NCBI GenBank assembly: GCA_907164885.2
Contig: OU015493.1
Span: forward strand, 62,073,668 to 62,137,667
DNA from: Dolomedes plantarius
Lineage: Eukaryota > Arthropoda > Arachnida > Araneae > Dolomedidae
DNA: 64,000 nt
Direction of reading: 5' to 3'
Shown: positions 59,790-64,000 of the stretch, in pieces
How the letters are laid out: the number at the start of each line of letters is the position of its first letter
How positions within the stretch are numbered: position 1 is the first letter of the stretch
Notes under the pieces: model-generated
Databases searched by the model: none
The model's input: only the letters and a program-made list of their open reading frames with translations
What the model was told of the DNA's origin: nothing
Program-made: the position numbers and the translations under genes

Positions 59790-61845
59790 GCGAAATATGG
59801 CAAAGGGCTAGAATACCCACTCAATGGATAGACTCGTCTATCAGGAAACTTAAGAACTATATGAAGAATATCTATGCCTAAAAAAGAATAAAAATAGAAA
59901 TTCAGGAAACGACAGACTTAAAGAAAACATTTTGAAGGCTAAATTAGAAAAGTTATTTGATATATCTATCAAGGATGCCATCAGCCAAATATGCAACAAA
60001 GAAAGCAGAGAATTCTTTCAAAAGGAGTAAGAAGATGTTTTTTGTTGTTCTATGAGTTGACATGAAAACTACATAAAAAGAAACAAGAACAGAAAACGGG
60101 AAGATAATTAAGTCTTAACGAAAGAACGATATGAAGAAAAAGAAGCAAAATTACAAATTTGGGTAGAAAAAATCATGTCAGAATTATCAGATTCAGAAAC
60201 TTCACATTCGATAGAATTTGAAAGAAGAAGAGTACCTGCCCCTGTCATCGACATCCCAATCCAATCTCAATACTACATCTACAGTTCCCGAAGCTGCTGA
60301 AAAGAAATATGCAAAAAATATATTTAAGTCTCCTGAAGTTGTAGGTGTGCTAGATCATGTTAGTATTTCTGACCGGAAAGCTGTATTCGTGGCTGGAGCT
60401 GTTGCACGTGCACTTAAGACTTGGGACCGATATTTCTCAAAAACCCTTTCTCGAAGTTCAGTAAGGAGACATAGAAGAAAAGGGTAGCAACAAACTGCAG
60501 AAACAAAAAATAATTCTCTAGATGAACCTCTGTTATTGCACTGGGACGGTAAGATGTTATCAGATATAGATGGATCAAAAACAAAAGTTGATCGAATTGC
60601 CGTTATTGTTTCAGGAAATGGTCAAGAGAAACTCCTTGGCATTCCAAAGATTGAAAAGGATACCTGGAGAACTACACGTAAAAGCATGTATTGAGACAGT
60701 TCAGAAATATATATTATCTCAAATTAAAGGACTGGTTTCAATACCACAGCCGCTACTACTGGTTTACACAAAGGTGCATGCACCAGAATTCAAATATATT
60801 TAAGGACAGATCTTATTTGGGTTCCATGTCGTCACCATATAATGGAGATTGTACTATCCAGTGTGTTTTCTGTTATATTTGGCCCATCTGAAGGTTTAGA
60901 AACTATAATATTTAAGCGTTTTAAGAATTTATGGCCGGAAATAGATAAATCTGCTTATAATCCTTCAAATAAGGAACTATTTGACAATGTAAACTTTACT
61001 AAACTTATAGAATATGTTAACATTTCTACCAAAAGCACTTAAATCTCCAGCTATAAGGGCTATGCAATTATCATTAATTTTTCTTGGAGGAGATAATAAT
61101 AATCAGTCGTTTCGTGCTCCTGGACCCACACATGCTCGATGGATGGCTAAAGGTATTTATGCACTAAAAATATTCCCTTTTCGAGAACAATTTAAGCTGT
61201 CATCTGAAGAATCTGGTAAGATTTCAGAATTGTGCCTTATTATGAGCTTAATATATATTAAATATGGGAATGAAGCACCGCATGCTATTAAGGCCCCCTT
61301 AAAATGATATTCAGTTTTTAAATGACCTGAAGAAATATCCAAATCCTTCTGTAGCAAATATAGCATTATCGTCATTTTCCAGACACCTATGGTATTTATC
61401 TGAGCAGTTAATAATATATCTCTTTTCGATAACAAATTCAGGATTGACACAAAAATTAAAATGATACAAAATCTTGATCGACCACTAAAACCTACCAGTA
61501 ATTATCGATTGGAACTAAGAAACAAAGAGCAAAATGTAAATCGAAGAACTTGAGACTGAAAAGACAAAACATATTTTGATGCCATGGTTAAAGGAGGTAA
61601 AATTAAATCACAAGCTCTCATAGAAAAATCACCATCTCACTGGGAAAATGATCCTTGCTTTTGTGACTTTTAATAAAGGTGCTTAAAAATGAAAGTTGTA
61701 AATGACAACGCTGAAAGAGCTATAAGCCTAATACAAAAATGTAATGAAACCCTTACAAAAAACGAAGAACAAAAACAATTCCTGCTTCGTCTAGTAGCAA
61801 ACCACCAAAGAGCTTTCCCACTACTTCCAAGAAATCTTTGTTAAT
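59790..61845 (+). pseudogene. Unassigned DDE-type transposase with C-x2-H block, decayed
   Basis: Pieces in different plus-strand frames form one long protein. The N-terminal part is charged (KLEKLFDISIKDAISQICNK near 59950). An intermediate part reads VVGVLDHVSISDRKAVFVAG (60340-60400). Then LLLHWDGKMLSDIDGSKTKV holds a likely catalytic Asp. GFNTTAATTGLHKGACTRI (about 60735-60790) occupies the place where a second Asp (FDTTA.NTG) would be expected. DLIWVPCRHHIMEIV (about 60805) gives C-x2-H. GPTHARWMAKGIYALKIFPF follows near 61115, and VVNDNAERAISLIQKCNE near 61700 may give the final Glu. The overall D-D-CxxH-E layout recalls hAT, Kolobok and related groups; I cannot choose. Confidence 0.6.
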
Positions 61846-62010
61846 CTAAAATTTTAAAGTTTGAGCTTGAGCGACCTGTAAATATTATTATTTTGGAGAA
61901 AAAAATTCAGCGCATTATTTACATGTAAAATAAAAATAAACCCTGTGGAGCAATATTTCGAAAGTTAATTTTTTTTAACCATCCTAGACATGCTATCCCA
62001 CCCCGTAAGG

Positions 62011-62880
62011 AAAAGGTTTGTAAAACAAAAATAAAACGACAGGAAATTTTGCACAGCATAATATAACAATGATTGAGTCAAAACCCTTAACAGGGGAAAG
62101 CGAGCAGACTGGAAAACTAATCAAACAAGTAAAACATGATTAGTACAGATTCAAATAATGACAAACTAATTTCTACCAGTCCCATCCTCGAAAGGCTGAA
62201 AGGCCAGATTATGCTCAATAAAGTTTCCTCTCATTCTAAAATTAGTAATGTGCAGATGTTAAATAAATTTTCTTTCGCAAACGCGAGCGTGAAATGTGTT
62301 TCGATTAAAGGGAGAACAGGGAAGAAGGAAAAAAATTACACATCATATACTTCATTCTAATAACAGACACGCATTTTTCCAATTTGATGTGCACTTTGAA
62401 ACTCGAAAGTATCTTTTAATATCGGAGCATTCCGTCTGCCTGTTAACAATTTGTTTGCAGCACATAATGATGGATATTAAAAGGAGGGTTCAAATGAAAG
62501 ATTGGAATCAGAGTCTAGGGAGAGGGGATTTCTGCAAATTGCGAGATTTGCGCTTGTGTTTTATTCAAAAGCTTGGATGATGTTACTAAACAAAAGTTAA
62601 AGCAGTTATGAACCTTTTTTTATTAAAAAAATTTTTTATTTGCGAATGTTTTTCAATATAGTTCAGATCTTTCAAAATATTTTCAACGAGCACTTGTCAG
62701 GGCCTAGGAGGATCGAATTTGGATTTCCAAACCTCGGGGCCAGTGATATACGAAATGAACCATTCCAGCATTCTGAAGAAGTGTTATTTGCAATGAATTT
62801 TCTCCCTTTCTCTCCCTTTCTCTGTCCAATGACATTGTTTGAGGGCCTAGAAATATATTTTTATTTACTTTTTTATTTTA
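62011..62880. other. No gene recognised
   Basis: Short ORFs without similarity; TCTCCCTTTC repeat near 62805-62822. Confidence 0.45.
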
Positions 62881-62884
62881 TTTT

Positions 62885-63215
62885 GTGGCTGGCGACCCGT
62901 GGCTGCAATGCTTTCCATGGTGAGATTTTGTTTGACGTTTTGATAGTGGTCAATTCTTGTCTAATTCGGGTATGGATGGGCATGCTAAATCCGTAGTCCG
63001 GAATGTCCTTCCATATGGTTTGTAGGGGTTGGAGGAAGGTAGGAGACTACCAGATGTCAACCTAGTGGGTGCTTAAATTTTGGGCAAAAATTTGGCCTTC
63101 AACCGTTATGGTGCCAAATAGCCCTGAACTAAACAAGCTCCGTCTTTCTTCGCCCCGTAAGACTTCAATGGGCATGATTAGGGTTTAACTGCCAGGGAGC
63201 ACAAATAACAACAAC
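62885..63215 (+). repeat. SINE-like repeat related to 33411-35400
   Basis: GGGCATGCTAAATCCGTAGT then CCGGAATGTCC aligns with 35143-35175, and CAGATGTCAACC with 35204-35216. The head around 62893 (GGCGACCCGTGGCTGCAATG) is a degenerate form of the SINE head. The copy ends in AACAACAACA, possibly its 3' tail. Confidence 0.65.
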
Positions 63216-63375
63216 ATTAGCACAATGTCCTTTTACCGTTTTTTCTAACGGTCGGATGCCAGTGCAATAGCCACACCCACGTGTCCCTGGTAGGTGGTTT
63301 GAATCGCATGCAGGGTGAGACATTGAAGGTCACAGTACATCAATTTTTCTCCCCTCCCCCCCTTTTAAAAAATAC

Positions 63376-63440
63376 AGGTAGTCTCTTCTAACGAAACTAC
63401 CCCAGGCTATTAACGTAGGATTACGTATCGTTGCTTACCT
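63376..63440 (+). repeat. Short dispersed repeat, copy 2
   Basis: CAGGTAGTCTCTTCTAACGA, ATTAACGTAGG and ATCGTTGCTTAC as at 42661-42735. Confidence 0.8.
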
Positions 63441-63490
63441 CTTTGTATGTATATATGTTTGTATGCGTTATGTATATATGTATCTATATA

Positions 63491-63796
63491 CAGGGTGTTC
63501 CAAAATTCGACAGACAAATTCAGAGGGGTGATAGTAGGCAACAAGACGAGCAATATCACATAGAAATATGTGACCGGAAACACAAACCTGAAGCTGGAGG
63601 GCGCTGTTTACTTAATCGGACCGTACCTCTTACCAACTCCACTAGATGACCAGAAATATCACTTTTTTCTGGAGGAGGTAGAAAACTCCAAAACAAACAG
63701 AATCACATAAGAATGTATGATCGGAAACACAAACCTGGTCAGCTAGAGGTTAAACAAAGGTGCAAAAATGTTGGCTTTTCATTTCTGCATCTTTGT
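63491..63796 (+). mobile_element. Left end of a CAGGGTGTTCCAAAA-type DNA transposon
   Basis: CAGGGTGTTCCAAAATTCGA after TA (63489-63490) looks like the terminus of a Tc1/mariner-type element. The piece contains an internal direct repeat: AATATCACATAGAAATATGT ... GGAAACACAAACCTG at about 63551-63591 and a similar block at 63700-63740. It stops at the hAT terminus at 63797; no transposase is seen. Confidence 0.5.
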
Positions 63797-64000
63797 CAGG
63801 GTTCTTAAACTTACGTAGTCCGAGGACCCCCTCTTGAACAACATTTCTTTTTGCGGACCCCATCTCAACCCTAGGCATTTTAAGTCGTTTTTGAGACTTA
63901 ATTTCTGGTTCAATAATGTCATAAGAACTACGTTATAATAAATATTGGTAAAAATGTATCGCTGGTTATTTTAATAAATGGTCTTGCGCATTTATAGAAA
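63797..64000 (+). mobile_element. Left end of a hAT element running off the window
   Basis: CAGGGTTCTTAAACTTACGT then AGTCCGAGGACCCCC has the form of hAT termini. The body continues past position 64000, so the class is judged from one end only. Confidence 0.65.

Larger units (their letters stand above)
55848..62010 (+). mobile_element. Possible composite DNA transposon with inverted ends
   Basis: CTTTTCCTTACGGGGTAGAA then TAGCATGT on the left (from about 55848) and the reverse complement of CTTTTCCTTACGGGGTGGGA then TAGCATGT on the right (to about 62010) are inverted. Between them lie Helitron-like DNA and then a decayed transposase gene on the plus strand whose end is 150 bp inside the right terminus. 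This is the layout of an autonomous DNA transposon with later insertions, but the target duplication is not resolved. Confidence 0.55.

Overview
The window looks like AT-rich, repeat-dense nuclear DNA of an arthropod; the mix of Tc1, hAT and Helitron families suggests a chelicerate, perhaps a spider, but that last step is inference from remembered family abundance. I found no convincing intact host gene, rRNA, tRNA or CRISPR array. Nearly everything recognisable is a transposable element or its remains, and every transposase, reverse transcriptase or gag frame I could read is broken by stops, frameshifts or insertions.

Layout. 1-3753: a Copia LTR retrotransposon (minus strand) cut by a piggyBac element at a TTAA. 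5014-5832: a non-autonomous hAT with its 8-bp target duplication. 7478-7946: an unrecognised broken reading frame. 8118-9530: Tc1 copy A, followed directly by a long (TA)n tract. 10164-12140: a reverse transcriptase gene between inverted repeats of about 150 bp. 12710-18645: two hAT fossils and a broken Tc1. 19150-19487: a mariner tail. 19550-23697: a three-level nest (PIF/Harbinger-like shell, hAT, Tc1). 26613-27086: a near-perfect 244-bp tandem duplication. 27330-28582: BEL/Pao gag remains and a tRNA-derived SINE. 30071-31888: an unclassified repeat and a MITE.

32674-41478 is built of inverted pairs: two copies of a 0.4-kb repeat, Tc1 copy B (inverted relative to A), and a second Tc1 pair, C and D. 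C carries a 5'-truncated LINE tail with target duplication. B and a probable solo LTR both sit inside one SINE. 38605-39300 is a Helitron-like piece. 43188-44120 holds a SINE and the second copy of the 30-kb repeat. 44758-48671 is a gag-only LTR element with paired LTRs. 48860-49370 is a LINE RNase H tail.

51683-52704 is a long-terminal-inverted-repeat element with a SINE inside. 53301-53534 is a hAT MITE with target duplication. 54656-55437 is a Tigger-like element with a piggyBac MITE inside it. 55571-62012 is a composite: a tandem array, inverted ends, Helitron-like DNA, and a decayed DDE-type transposase that I cannot assign to a named superfamily. The last kilobase opens two more terminal repeats that run off the window.

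The features do not form pathways or operons. The useful information is the order of nested insertions, which gives a relative history of transposon activity.
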